Source: Bombardia bombarda
Lineage: Eukaryota > Ascomycota > Sordariomycetes > Sordariales > Lasiosphaeriaceae
Assembly: GCA_030512295.1 (NCBI GenBank)
Contig: JAULSR010000001.1
Location: forward strand, 744,001-808,000
Length of the DNA stretch: 64,000 nucleotides
Direction: 5' to 3'
Below, piece after piece: positions 25,326 through 35,772 of this stretch. Position numbers and translations under genes: made by a program. Below the pieces are notes generated by a model, which was not told the DNA's origin, made no database searches, and saw only the letters and a program-made list of their open reading frames with translations. The first letter of the stretch is position 1. The number at the start of each line of letters is the position of its first letter.

Positions 25326-25910
25326 ATGCATCAACCAACCTCCCTCCTCCTCTCCGCCATCATGGGCATGGGCTACCTCGCCCCGACCCTCGCCTCAGAC
25401 TTGAGCGCTCCCTTCACCACCACCGAACCATCACTCACAACAATCCCCTCGCCACCACCGCCACCGGCATCAACGGCCCCAGGCTTCAGCTCCAGCCTCA
25501 GTATCAGCATCATCTCACCGCCCTCATCACTATCGTCATCATACACCAGTCTCATCAGCATGAGCCTGCCACCGGTACTGGTCCCGGCACCAGCGCCCTT
25601 CCCCAAAAACAACACCAACGTCGCCGCTGCCACGACAACAAGCAACTACTTCTTCAACTCGACCACTATCACGAGCACCAGTACCAGCACCAGCACCAGC
25701 GAGGCTAGCACTTCTCTGACTACTACCGACTCGTCGTCGTCGTCTTCTACTCGGCACTCAGTTACTACGTCTGAGAGCACAGCTACGGATAATTCTGTTG
25801 CTGCGACGAGCAGCAATGCTGCTGTTAGCGATAGAGCTGAGATAGGTAGAATGTTTGCTATAGGGGCAGTAGCCTTTATCGCTGCTGCTTTAGGGTTAGG
25901 CGAGTTTTAG
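25326..25910 (+). CDS. Small Ser/Thr-rich secreted protein, probable GPI-anchored
   Basis: Predicted 194-residue secreted cell-surface protein. The start at 25326 is chosen because it opens directly on a signal peptide (MHQPTSLLLSAIMGMGYLAP with LAS at the likely cleavage site). The frame stays open upstream, but with unrelated sequence. The mature region is almost entirely Ser, Thr, Pro and Ala, with NNTNV and FNSTT giving N-glycosylation sequons and many potential O-mannosylation sites. The last 25 residues (DRAEIGRMFAIGAVAFIAAALGLGEF region) form a hydrophobic tail after small residues (SSNAA), which fits a GPI-attachment signal. No catalytic domain is visible. It may be a cell-wall filler protein or a lineage-specific adhesin-like protein. 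Such proteins evolve quickly and are hard to assign, so the function is unknown. Confidence 0.7.
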   Translation: MHQPTSLLLSAIMGMGYLAPTLASDLSAPFTTTEPSLTTIPSPPPPPASTAPGFSSSLSISIISPPSSLSSSYTSLISMSLPPVLVPAPAPFPKNNTNVAAATTTSNYFFNSTTITSTSTSTSTSEASTSLTTTDSSSSSSTRHSVTTSESTATDNSVAATSSNAAVSDRAEIGRMFAIGAVAFIAAALGLGEF

Positions 25911-26715
25911 ATAATTAGTAGTAGCCGATAGTTGATAGACATGCGCGAGTTGAGTAAAGTATAAAAGGGGTTCAGCTTATATTCTAGAACGTATTTTCTA
26001 CGAGAAGTTGTTTATTTTCTTATCACAGGTTTTCTATCAAGGGGGATATGTTTTGTTCGTGCAGAACTATTATTAAGAAGGGAGCTGAGAGTGGTTGGAT
26101 TATTACACAGTTACGGGGAAAGTTCCGAGATTACAGACCACCTGGAGATCTTTGACATGGTTTGGCACATATTCTTTCTTCTATAATCTTAATTTATAGT
26201 AGGTACGTTGGTATACAGGTTGGAATAAGGCAGTTTCTGTGTTGTGGGTAGTCTTTTCATGATGGCTGGATTTGATGGAGTGATGTGGATTTTGTCTTCG
26301 ATGGGAAGCAGAAAAAAAGCCCTGAATTTGAAGAAATGCAAGTTAGTTGACTCCAGATAAATAAGTGTTTCATTCTACGTACATGTTCATGTTGACGTGA
26401 ATACCTACGTTGATGGTGATCCGGGAATAAAACCCGCCAAGGCGGATCCGAAACGAGAGGGGAGCACGCCTGGTCTCGCTGACTTATACTCGGCTCGGGC
26501 CCGAGAATCGCCAAGCCAAAGCCGGGCTCTCCGTTTTGTACAAGACCGGACCCGGATGCGGCTCATTCGCTTTCAATATCAGGCAGCCGCCGAGATTTCG
26601 GCAGAATCAAACCTCCACCGCAACTGAACGTCGTAATGGCCCAACATACATATGAAGGACCTTTGCCCCTTCCCCGTCAAACCGTGTATAATAAGTAACC
26701 ATCACCATCACAACA
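25911..26715. other. Spacer before FAD monooxygenase
   Basis: A+T-rich 3' region of the cell-wall protein gene and promoter of the monooxygenase. A TATA-like GTGTATAATAAG lies about 25-30 bases before ATG 26716, unusually close for a fungal gene. No other feature is seen. Confidence 0.45.
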
Positions 26716-28032
26716 ATGACAACCCCTAAAATCGCCATCATCGGCGCCGGCCCCGCAGGCTGCATGCTCGCCCGCCTCCTCCACCTCGCCTCCATCCCCA
26801 CCACAATCTTCGAGAGCGAGGCCTCACCCAACTACCGCTCCCAAGGCGGCACCCTCGACCTGCACTCGGTCAGCGGCCTCGCCGCCATCAAAGCCGCCGA
26901 CCTCCTCCCTGCCTTTCTCCCGCTTGCCCGCTACGATGGCAACACCAAAATCACAGACCAGAACCTTCGCACTTTCTTACATCTCCCCAACAGCAACAGC
27001 GCCGAAGACCGCCCAGAGATCGACCGCGCGGACCTACGGCGCATCCTCATCGAGAGCCTACCCGCTGGCACGATACAATGGGGCCATCATCTGCAGAGTA
27101 TCTCGATTCATGACGATGTCGCTGCTGGCAAAACAACGACAACACTTACCTTCTCCTCTGGAGTCGTCCACACGGGCTACGCCCTCGTCGTCGGCGCCGA
27201 CGGCGCCTGGAGCAAGACCCGCGCCCTCCTCAGCCCTGACCACCACGTCCCCATCTTCACCCACATCGGCTACCACGAGCTGCGCATCCCCTCCGCGCCA
27301 CAGTCCGCGCCGGCGGTGCACGCCGCCGTCGCAGGGGGCAACCTGTTTGCCAGCGCGACGGGCCGATGGATCACGCTGCAGGCCATGGGCGACGGGAGCA
27401 TCAACCTCTACACCACCTTCGCACCTGTCGATGCCGAGGACTGGCAGGCCAGGTGTGGGTATGACACTGCTGATCTGGAGGAGACGAAGGCTGCGCTGCT
27501 GGATGGGGAGACGGGCTTGTTTGGTAGTGGGTGGCATCCCGTGCTGCAGGAGGCGGTCCGCGCAGCTGAAGGGAGGACCGTAGCGCGCTCGCTTTACATG
27601 CTGCCGGTGGGGTTCAGGTGGGAGCATCGGAGGGGGGTGACGCTGGTGGGGGACGCGGCGCACCTGATGACGCCGTTTGCGGGGGAGGGGGTGAATGTGG
27701 GGTTGGAGGACGCGATGAAGCTCGCGGGGAGGATTGTTGCTGCTGTTAGGGGAGGAAAGGGGGTAAGTAGCGGTGGTGTTGAGGACGGGGAGGATGCGCT
27801 GGACAGGGCGGTGGTGGAGTATGAGCGGGAGATGTGGCCGCGGGCTGAGAGGGTGGCGCGGCTGACTGAGGGGCAGATGAAGGACTGGATGTTTACGGAC
27901 GGGGCGCCGGCGTCGGTCATTGCGAGCTCGACGGCGAGGGTGGTCAAGTTTCATGTGCCGGGGGTGTTGCATCCGTTGGTGACGGCTGTGGTTTGGTTGT
28001 ATTTCTTCTTTAAGGGGTGGTCGAGGAGGTAG
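26716..28032 (+). CDS. FAD-dependent monooxygenase (PHBH/TetX-like)
   Basis: Single-exon 438-residue flavoprotein hydroxylase of the aromatic-ring/PHBH fold; it probably uses NAD(P)H and O2 to oxidise a small molecule of unknown identity. The N-terminal dinucleotide-binding motif is IIGAGPAGC (GAGPAG, residues 10-15), followed by an acidic FESEAS that would bind the adenosine ribose. RSQGGTLDLH and RADLRRIL are typical second flavin-site segments. VVGADGAWSKTR is the conserved DG motif. VGDAAHLMTPFAGEGVNVGLEDA (Asp313) is the FAD ribityl-binding GD motif. The layout resembles TetX-like and salicylate-hydroxylase-like enzymes. The C-terminal tail is hydrophobic (LVTAVVWLYFFF) followed by KGWSRR, which could anchor the enzyme in a membrane. 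No secondary-metabolite backbone gene is in the window, so a stand-alone catabolic or detoxifying role is as likely as a biosynthetic one. Its GC content rises sharply, as in neighbouring genes. Confidence 0.9.
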   Translation: MTTPKIAIIGAGPAGCMLARLLHLASIPTTIFESEASPNYRSQGGTLDLHSVSGLAAIKAADLLPAFLPLARYDGNTKITDQNLRTFLHLPNSNSAEDRPEIDRADLRRILIESLPAGTIQWGHHLQSISIHDDVAAGKTTTTLTFSSGVVHTGYALVVGADGAWSKTRALLSPDHHVPIFTHIGYHELRIPSAPQSAPAVHAAVAGGNLFASATGRWITLQAMGDGSINLYTTFAPVDAEDWQARCGYDTADLEETKAALLDGETGLFGSGWHPVLQEAVRAAEGRTVARSLYMLPVGFRWEHRRGVTLVGDAAHLMTPFAGEGVNVGLEDAMKLAGRIVAAVRGGKGVSSGGVEDGEDALDRAVVEYEREMWPRAERVARLTEGQMKDWMFTDGAPASVIASSTARVVKFHVPGVLHPLVTAVVWLYFFFKGWSRR

Positions 28033-31000
28033 GGAGGAACGGATGTGATATTGAGAAGATCTTGGGTTGGGGATAACATCTCTTTCTTGAGTAGATAGAA
28101 ATAGACGTGTGTACACAAATTCATAGAGGATAGCCGTGTGCCCAATATCGTATAAGTCAGTGCCAACAAAGACAGACAACGGCCAATCGCCGATCGTGCC
28201 TCCAACTGGGGTTAGTCGATCCATGGTATCTTAATCCAATTGATGGGCTATGCCATGGCTGCAGGAACAAAAATCAGAGCAAATAAGAGCCAAAGCTCTA
28301 AAAGTTTAAAAGAGGGCAGATTCTCGATGGAATCTGGAATCCGAGTGCCGGGATCTGAGGTCGATCTCCCGCCTTTTGGGATTTGCCCGCCAACACAGCA
28401 AAACGGCGTTCTGGACCTGGTTTATCCGTATCGTACTTCAACATGGAGTCACGTCGTGTTCTGAAAATACATGCAGCAGACAAAAAGTTTTCATCATAAG
28501 CAGCAAAGAATACTTAACTTCCTAGAGGCCCCCTTTGTTGCTGGTTCTTTTCTCATGACATCACGATGAAGCGGTACGCTGTCATATGGCCGGCGTTAGA
28601 CCTCTTGTCCCCAGCTTCTTCAAGGATGGAAGCTTCGCTCTAACATGGCGGAGCCCTTCAGTAAGGTGGGGGGTATGGGGTTGCCGAAGAAGCGCAAACA
28701 AGGATCAAAGCTTTATCCCTCAAAGGTGGAGGAGTTGGCAAATTCCCCGACTTGGTTGTCCTACCTTAGTCTCTTGATTCGTCAGCCCGTTCGTTTGCAA
28801 ATGGGCAGAGTCAGGAGAGGATGATGAAAGGGGGAAAGAGAAAACACAGTAGACAAAGTGTTGTACCTGCCTGTGACAAGTGGCGATTAAACAGCGTGGC
28901 CAAAGACCGAAGTTATGCCCGTAACAGTTGGGTGACCCGTCTGGTGAAACGGGGGACGGTTCTGTAGTCGTCTTCAGGTTGCAGGACGTTGATATCCTAT
29001 TCTACATGTAGGAGATGCAGTGCCCGTTGCAGACGTTCCTATCTCTATCTCTAGAATAGGGGGTCGGCATCGACTCCGGTAACTCCGATGCATGTTGAGA
29101 TGTCGATAAAGGCATCTTGGTCTGTATATATAAATCTTGAGAAGCAGGTCAATCGATTAATTGATATTTCCTTCTGTTGATTGAGCGACGGCTATGAATG
29201 CATTTTGGTAACAGAATGGACTGATTTCCCCGCCATTGGGCGGCAGTCGAGTTGTACGTAGGTACAAGGCGATTTGGGCAGACGATACGTCCCACCAACC
29301 GTGAGATTTAGGCGACCATGGAAATGCTGATCCTAAACATTAACATGGGAAGAGGCTTTGGGTACTTGAAAACTAGGGGAGCGGTTGGACTTCAAGAAGC
29401 TCTGCTTAGTTTATCTCATAGCAACGGCATGTTTAGAGGTCCCAAACCAAAGTATTCTAATGGGAGCAAGGTGGTTTGGTAAGGTTCCAAGCAATCGCAA
29501 AGATGGAGCCATGGACTTTGAGCAAGCATACCTCTGGAACATGTCCTCGGGTACCAACTACCAAGACCATGGGAGCCGTGTGTGAACGTGGCTTCCGCCT
29601 GAAATCTGAATAGAAAAGAAGCAAAGACAAGTCAGCAAAGAAAAGGCAGCCATATCAAGGTTAGGGTTTGCTGAAACGAAGAGTTCCTGTTTTCCTAGCT
29701 TCTCGATGACGGTGTTGCTCGAGACAGCCAAGCATCGGTGCAAAGTTAATTGCAGACTTGGAACCAAAAGTACCCGCAGAAGGAGTGCAGGAGAAAGAAG
29801 GGCAGTGCCGAGCCGTGTGGCCCGGAGACTAGGATTTCTTGGGAATTTAATTCCTTTTCTGTAAAAGCTTTTCGGTTCTCACAGTTTATTTAAACTTTGA
29901 TATGAACAAAATCATAAAATGGCACGCACGGGATGCACTTGCCAGACCAAAAAGGCAAACGAATATTAACGAGGAAGGAGCGAATGACTGATATCTACCC
30001 CGCAATAGGTATGAATTGAACTTTGGCCTGACAGCATTAGGTTCAGATCGATACCATCCCACGGCTTGAAGACTACCTAAGTACCTTACCTAGATATGTT
30101 CGTGCTTTGCAACAGATTGCAAGTTTCATCATACCAACCCAAATTTAACACAGTCAAGCCAGCGGCATATCATGGTCGGAACAGCTGAGGTTGACTGAAA
30201 TCGCCATGGTCACGTGGAAATATGGAGGAGGCCCCTTGACCCCTCGGGCGATCCTGGTGCGCCAAGGCAACCTTGACCCTGGATGGACTAGCCGACGATT
30301 GCTGCACCCACTTACCCACTTCCGCGAAAGCGAGCTGTTAATAAGGTACCAACAAAAAGAAACTCGAAGGACAATGCCATCCATATCTATTTGGTGAAGA
30401 AGGTTCCTGCCAGCACTCCATGTTGTCGCGGAACCTTGTCCTCCACTTAATTAGAGGAGCGAAACATTGGTTCGTAGGGGCTTGACATTTTCATCCCCAC
30501 GGCTCTTTCTTCGCAGAAGGACAACCTAAGAGAACCTGAACTCGTGTCAACAGCCAACCGCCAGCAGAATACAGCGCACCACCTGGTAGGTAGCTCAGCA
30601 GCCCTGGGGGTCCCCTCCTGCCTCCCGCTCTCTGCTCTCCGCTATATGCTATCTGCTTGCTGCTGCTCCGCGCCCGCGCTCGCCGCGCCATCCCTTCCCA
30701 AATAATTGTCTCGTACAACTCCTACCCGTTGAGACCCGGCAACCTGACCTGGGCATACCTGACCTAACCCGAGCTCTCTCTCCCTCTTCCTCTGCCTACC
30801 TTCCCCGCCCGCAGGCAAAGCCCTCTCTCGCTCTCAGTGTTCCCGTCTGCAGCATCATCGCATCGACAAAGTCGTCCGGCGCGGTCGATTCCCCTCCCGC
30901 CGCCTGCAATTCTATCCACCGTACCATCGGCAATCCCTAGACTAGGGACTTCTACTAGGGACTTCTACTAGGGACTGTCTCGGCTTGCTGCTGGCCTATC

Positions 31001-31572
31001 AGTCCTTGATTCCACTTCTTCGGCTCGACCCGACGCCTTCAATCTCGGCCTGGATCGTGGATCTCAAGGCCCAAGAAAAGGGGGAGGGCATCGATGCGCC
31101 TGTTGCACGTCGTCGTCTAGTCGTCTGCGAGCTCGCCTTTCTTTTTCCCTCATTTTTTGTGTGTGTGTTTTTTTTCATTTTCACTCCTCGATTCGTCTCG
31201 ACGCAAATCCGTCGTCACACCTTGGGTTTCGTCGTGCTCGGCATCTAGCACTGTTTTCAGTAGCTATCGGTGACGGCCCCCCCAGCCAAAAATCGTAGCG
31301 TGGCAGGCCGTCGTTACTGGCTCGTTATTACTGGCACTCGGACCTATCCATGCAAATCGACCTGGCCGCTTGGTGCACCCCAAACAGCTCAGCAGCCCAG
31401 CAGCAGCAGCGTTCAATCAGAGGTCGGGCCACGGACCCCTCTGATTCGCCCAATTCGCACAAACACCTTCTCTGCGCGCCCGCAACATCTCCTGCGCCCG
31501 CACCCTCCTCCCCAAAGTTTCCACAAGGTGCGACGACCAGCGCTCACTGGCAGAGCACCACAGGACCTGAGG
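28033..31572. other. Spacer and 5' leader of pbp1
   Basis: No convincing gene between the monooxygenase and pbp1. A TATA-like GTATATATAAAT lies near 29123. From about 30580 the plus strand becomes C+T-rich, as in a long transcribed leader, and carries a 13-base tandem repeat at 30941-30976. The leader has upstream ATG codons, for example at 31350, out of frame with the pbp1 start. Confidence 0.5.
30941..30976. repeat. 13-base tandem repeat (ACTAGGGACTTCT)
   Basis: Two full units and one partial unit in direct tandem within the probable pbp1 leader or promoter. Confidence 0.85.
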
Positions 31573-34500
31573 ATGGACGACCGATCTTCGACCTCAAAAC
31601 CCGCCATTTCCTCGCCATCACCATCAATCACTACATCCGACATAAAGTCGCCCACCACACGGCCGCTATACAGCAGCAAGCTTGGCGATCAGAGAGGGAG
31701 AGCACCAGAGGCGGCCACGTCCAATCCGACCGCGAGGTAAGACACACGAGACCCTTCCGAGCCCCCATCCTCATTTTTTTTCCGCAAGCCTTACATCTTC
31801 CCGTCAACAAAGCCGCATTTTCCCCGTCCGCCCTGTTGTTTACCTTCTATGCTTCACTGCCCACATGAACCTTGAGTGATACTGCAGCTCCATCGTTTGA
31901 AAACCCACCTCCATTTCTCGTCCTACATGTCCCAGCCCCGCTCAGAGATACGCCATGGAAAATGACTGACGCACACTGCAGACAGCCTCCGGTCCAACAA
32001 AAGGCTTGGACTTCGGCAAAGAATCCCATCACAGGTCGATCGCAAACTCCCCAGGGAAATTCCAACTTGCAGAGCAAACAGTCCGTTACGGGCAACCTCC
32101 GCGAGGTGAGTTTTTGTTTGATGTGCCTCCATGCTCTTCGTCCTCTACCCGACTTGTAGCCTGAATAAGCTACAAGGCGCTTATATACAATGCAATAATC
32201 ATATACTATTCTGCTCGCTTCCATTTACCTATCGCTCACCTTCACTTGGTTGCCTTGGCTGACACCTACGACTATGCAACAGGGCCAACGAGTCCGCATC
32301 GTCCTTGCAACCGGTGCTGAATTCGAGGGCACTTGTGCCAGCAGCCCCGACACTGCTACCTTCCGCCTTAACATGGTGCAGCAGAAGAAGCTTCCAAACT
32401 CGGCCGAGATCGCAAACGGAGCTGGCAGACGAGAACAGGCTATGATGTCGTTCCAGCGGAAGGAAATAATAGACGCCCGCGTCATTTCGAGCAACCAGGC
32501 CAAGAACGATGGAAAGGCCACTAATGGTACGCTGAAGAGACCCCCATGTTCGTCCCATTTGTATACTGACCTCTTCTGCGCAGGAAACCGCTCTTCGTTC
32601 CGAACTGATGCTGCCATTTCGAACCCACGCCCTGGCGCGGAGCGGGCCTTGAAGCCGTGGGTGCCTGATACCGTTGATGACGGAGAGGGCGGCTTGGAGA
32701 AGTCTGCCAACTCAGGCACATGGGACCAGTTCGCAGCAAACGAGCACCTCTTTGGATTGAAGACGGATTATGACGAGAACATTTACACAACGACCATTGA
32801 TATGAGCCACCCAAAGTATAAGGAGCGAGCGGCGGCTGCTGAAAGGAAGGCCCGCGAGATTGAGCGGAGTACTGCTGCCACTGCGCACGTTGCTGAAGAG
32901 CGTGTGATGGATTTTGCTGGCGGCGATGACCGCGACGAAGAGGAGAAGTGAGTGGCGAACACGCAAGCATTGTTTCACGACATGGCTAACAACCCGATAG
33001 ATACAGTGGTGTACGACGACAGGACTTCCCCCCACTGTCGAACCGAGAGAACAAGTACACAACTCCCGCACGCCGTGCGCCCACAGGCGCAGCTACTGTT
33101 AAAGGTGCCCCTGTCGATCCTGCTATTATCTCATCGCAGTTGAAGAGTGTGCCCGTTCAGAAGCAGCCAGCAGCACGGGCCGATGAAGTCAAAAGTCTAG
33201 GTGCTGCTAATAAGCCACCCACCACGGTCGCTTTGGACGCTAAATCTACCAATTTCAAGCCGGAATCTAAGGTAGATGCAAAGACAACTGAGAAACAGGC
33301 TCCTGAGAACAAGGCAGAGACTAAGGTCTCTGATATCAAGTCGAACGATAACAACGGAACATTGACTCGACCCTCAGCAGCCACCAGTCGCACTATATCA
33401 CCACAGTCACAGACACAGGCGAAGACTAATGCTACCGAAACGGTCGAGCGTGACCTCTTGAACTCGTTCAAGTCATTCGCAAATTCCCAAAGACAGATCA
33501 CGGAGAAAGTCAGGCTGACGAAGGCCAAGGCAGACAAGGAGGTTAAATTGACCGAATTGAAGAAGTTCTCCAGCAGCTTCAAGCTCTCGACCCCTGTACC
33601 AAAGGATCTGATCTCCATCATCGCCAAGGATCCTGTGAAGCAGAAGGAGATTCAGGAAAAGGCCCTCCGCAATGCTGAAGAGATCGCCCTGCAGAAGGCG
33701 GCCGCGGAAGCAGCCCAGAAGGAGAAGGAAACAGCCGTAACCAAGGAGCCACATGCCAAGCCTGCTACTGAGCCAAGCAGCACGACTGCGGCTCCAGCGG
33801 CAGTTGATACCCGAAGCACTTCGCGCCCTACCGCGCCCCAACATGCAAACTCGCCTTCCGGAAACCCGAATCGTCACCCAGGTGCTCGCTCTTACAACGC
33901 CCAGTCTCATTACCCATCGTACGGCAGAGGTAATAACCGCGGTACGCCCCATCTGGGAAATCAAACCCAAACAACTGGCCAACTTGCGCAACGTCTCCGC
34001 AATATGGAGCAGCATAGAATACAGCACCCTCATATGGGTCAGCATCCTCAGGGTCAGGATATGCGACTCCCTCCTACCGGCCCAGCCAACAGTGCTGAGC
34101 CTTCATCTTTCGGACGACGAATCAGTGGTGTTCAGCAATCCTACATGGGCGGCCCCAAGTTGAACCCAAACAGCCATGAGTTCAGGCCGAACGCGTTTGC
34201 CCAGCCGTTCAACCCCGGTGCCCCCAGCCAGGCATCGAGCCCCCGTTCCTCGGTGAACACCATTGTCGTCGAAACTGTGCTCCCGACTCCGGTTCGCGGC
34301 CAGTTGATTCGACGCAAGACAAAGGCGGTCGATGTGAAGAAGTGCTTCATCCTTTCACACATCAAGTCGATTCAACCCCCACCGGAACGACACTGGGATG
34401 ATACCGATGGCCTCCGGCCATCTTTTGATACTACTCCAACATGGCGACAGCTTCAGGAAGAGATGGAGAGGCCTGATTCGACCATGAACTTGACATATGA

Positions 34501-35230
34501 GGAATACTTTGAAAGACTGCCGCTGTCGAGTGCAGCAATTGCAACTCCTAACCCTTCACATGCCATGCCCCAGATCGCTCATCAGCACCAGCTCCCACTG
34601 CATCTTCAGCACGGTACGCAGAATATGGCGCCTAGGCAGTCGCCCCACATGCCACCGATGCAGATGCATTCGGGCCAGCATGGACACGGCCCTCACATGC
34701 CGTTTAGCAGTCCTGACGATCATAGGATGATGCACTCTAACTCGGCCCAGTCATTTGCTTCCCCTAGAATGGGACAGGTGCCTATGGCCTACCCACCTGC
34801 CATGAATGCCCCGACGCAGATTCCATACAACCAGCCGGTCATGCAGCCTTATATGAACCCCGGAGCTCCCCAGATGGGTTTCCGGAGCTTTTCTAACAAC
34901 CCTCAGTTCATGCCGCAGCAAGCCCACCACATGCCGCAGCAAATGATGGTTCAGCCTCAGCAGTTCATAACCCCCAACGGCATGGTCACGACTGCTCCCC
35001 AGGTTCAGATGTACCCGGGATTCCTTCCTCCAGGCGCCGGTCCACCTCCACAAATGGGCGGATCGAATGGATTTCCAAGCCCGAGCCGACCGGCAGCACC
35101 GATGATGGCCCACCAGGGCTCGCAGCAGGGACAGGCGGTATACGGAATGAGCCCCGGAATGCAATACCAGCAGCCTGTCTATGGACAGCAGCACCCCCAG
35201 GGCAAGTTCTCTGGCCAGCGGCCTCAGTGA
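31573..35230 (+). CDS. pbp1: Pbp1/ataxin-2 homologue (LSM, LsmAD, PAM2)
   Basis: Cytoplasmic RNA-binding protein of the ataxin-2 family, which in yeast binds poly(A)-binding protein and acts in polyadenylation control and stress granules. Proposed exons are 31573-31736, 31982-32105, 32283-32526, 32584-32947 and 33001-35230, giving 1041 residues with all phases consistent. The exon 2 acceptor could instead be at 31876, adding 35 residues. Exon 2 has KAWTSAKNPITGRSQ, typical of fungal Pbp1. Exon 3 has an LSM-like strand set (GQRVRIVLATGAEFEG, FRLNMVQQKKLP). Exon 4 is the LsmAD segment (WDQFAANEHLFGLKTDYDENIYTT, then a basic/acidic helix). Exon 5 opens with KYSGVRRQDFPPLSN. A PAM2 motif, LNPNSHEFRPNA, around 34155-34200 would bind the MLLE domain of poly(A)-binding protein. 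The C-terminus is Pro/Gln/Met/His-rich and probably disordered. The usual helix at the beginning of the LSM domain is not evident. Confidence 0.9.
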
Positions 35231-35748
35231 TGGAGGCACGATTGAAGGATGCCACTATGTGACGTCTTTACACAAAACTGTTGGACTACCTACTCTTTTC
35301 AGGCTTGGCAACGGCTTTTAACAAGCTTGCTCAAGGCCCCGTCGGCGCCAGGCGGGCTCGTCCGCAAGCAGGATATCAAGTCGTGTGGGAGCCCTGTGGG
35401 TGGCTCCGCTATGCAGGGAGGGTGGGAGGAGATTATCACTAGCTTTGTTTAAGCTTCTTAAAAAATCTCATGAACGTGGTTTCGCGAGCCTCCACGCAAA
35501 GTATTTTTTCTGGCTTTTTCGCATCATCCGCTACCCATGGTGTTGGTCAGTCGGTGACGCACGCGATACGACGACGATATGGAGAGACGGGAACGATGAT
35601 GATTCGGGCGGCCGACCGTCAGGAGAAGGAAGGCCGGAACCGGAACAGATGAGATGTGGCGGTCGTGGTGGTGATGGTGAGTGGCGGTGGTGATGGTGGC
35701 GGTGCAGCAGTGGTAGTAGCAGCAGCAGTAGCAGCAGGGGGTGGGTGG

Positions 35749-35772
35749 TGAGTGAGTGAGTGAGTGAGTGGG
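35749..35772. repeat. (GTGA)n microsatellite downstream of pbp1
   Basis: Tandem GTGA units followed by GTGG units in the spacer after pbp1. Confidence 0.7.

Noticed and set aside
27058..28224. 388-codon open frame antisense to the FAD monooxygenase
   Set aside because: A shadow of the strongly GC3-biased enzyme gene, with no motif of its own.
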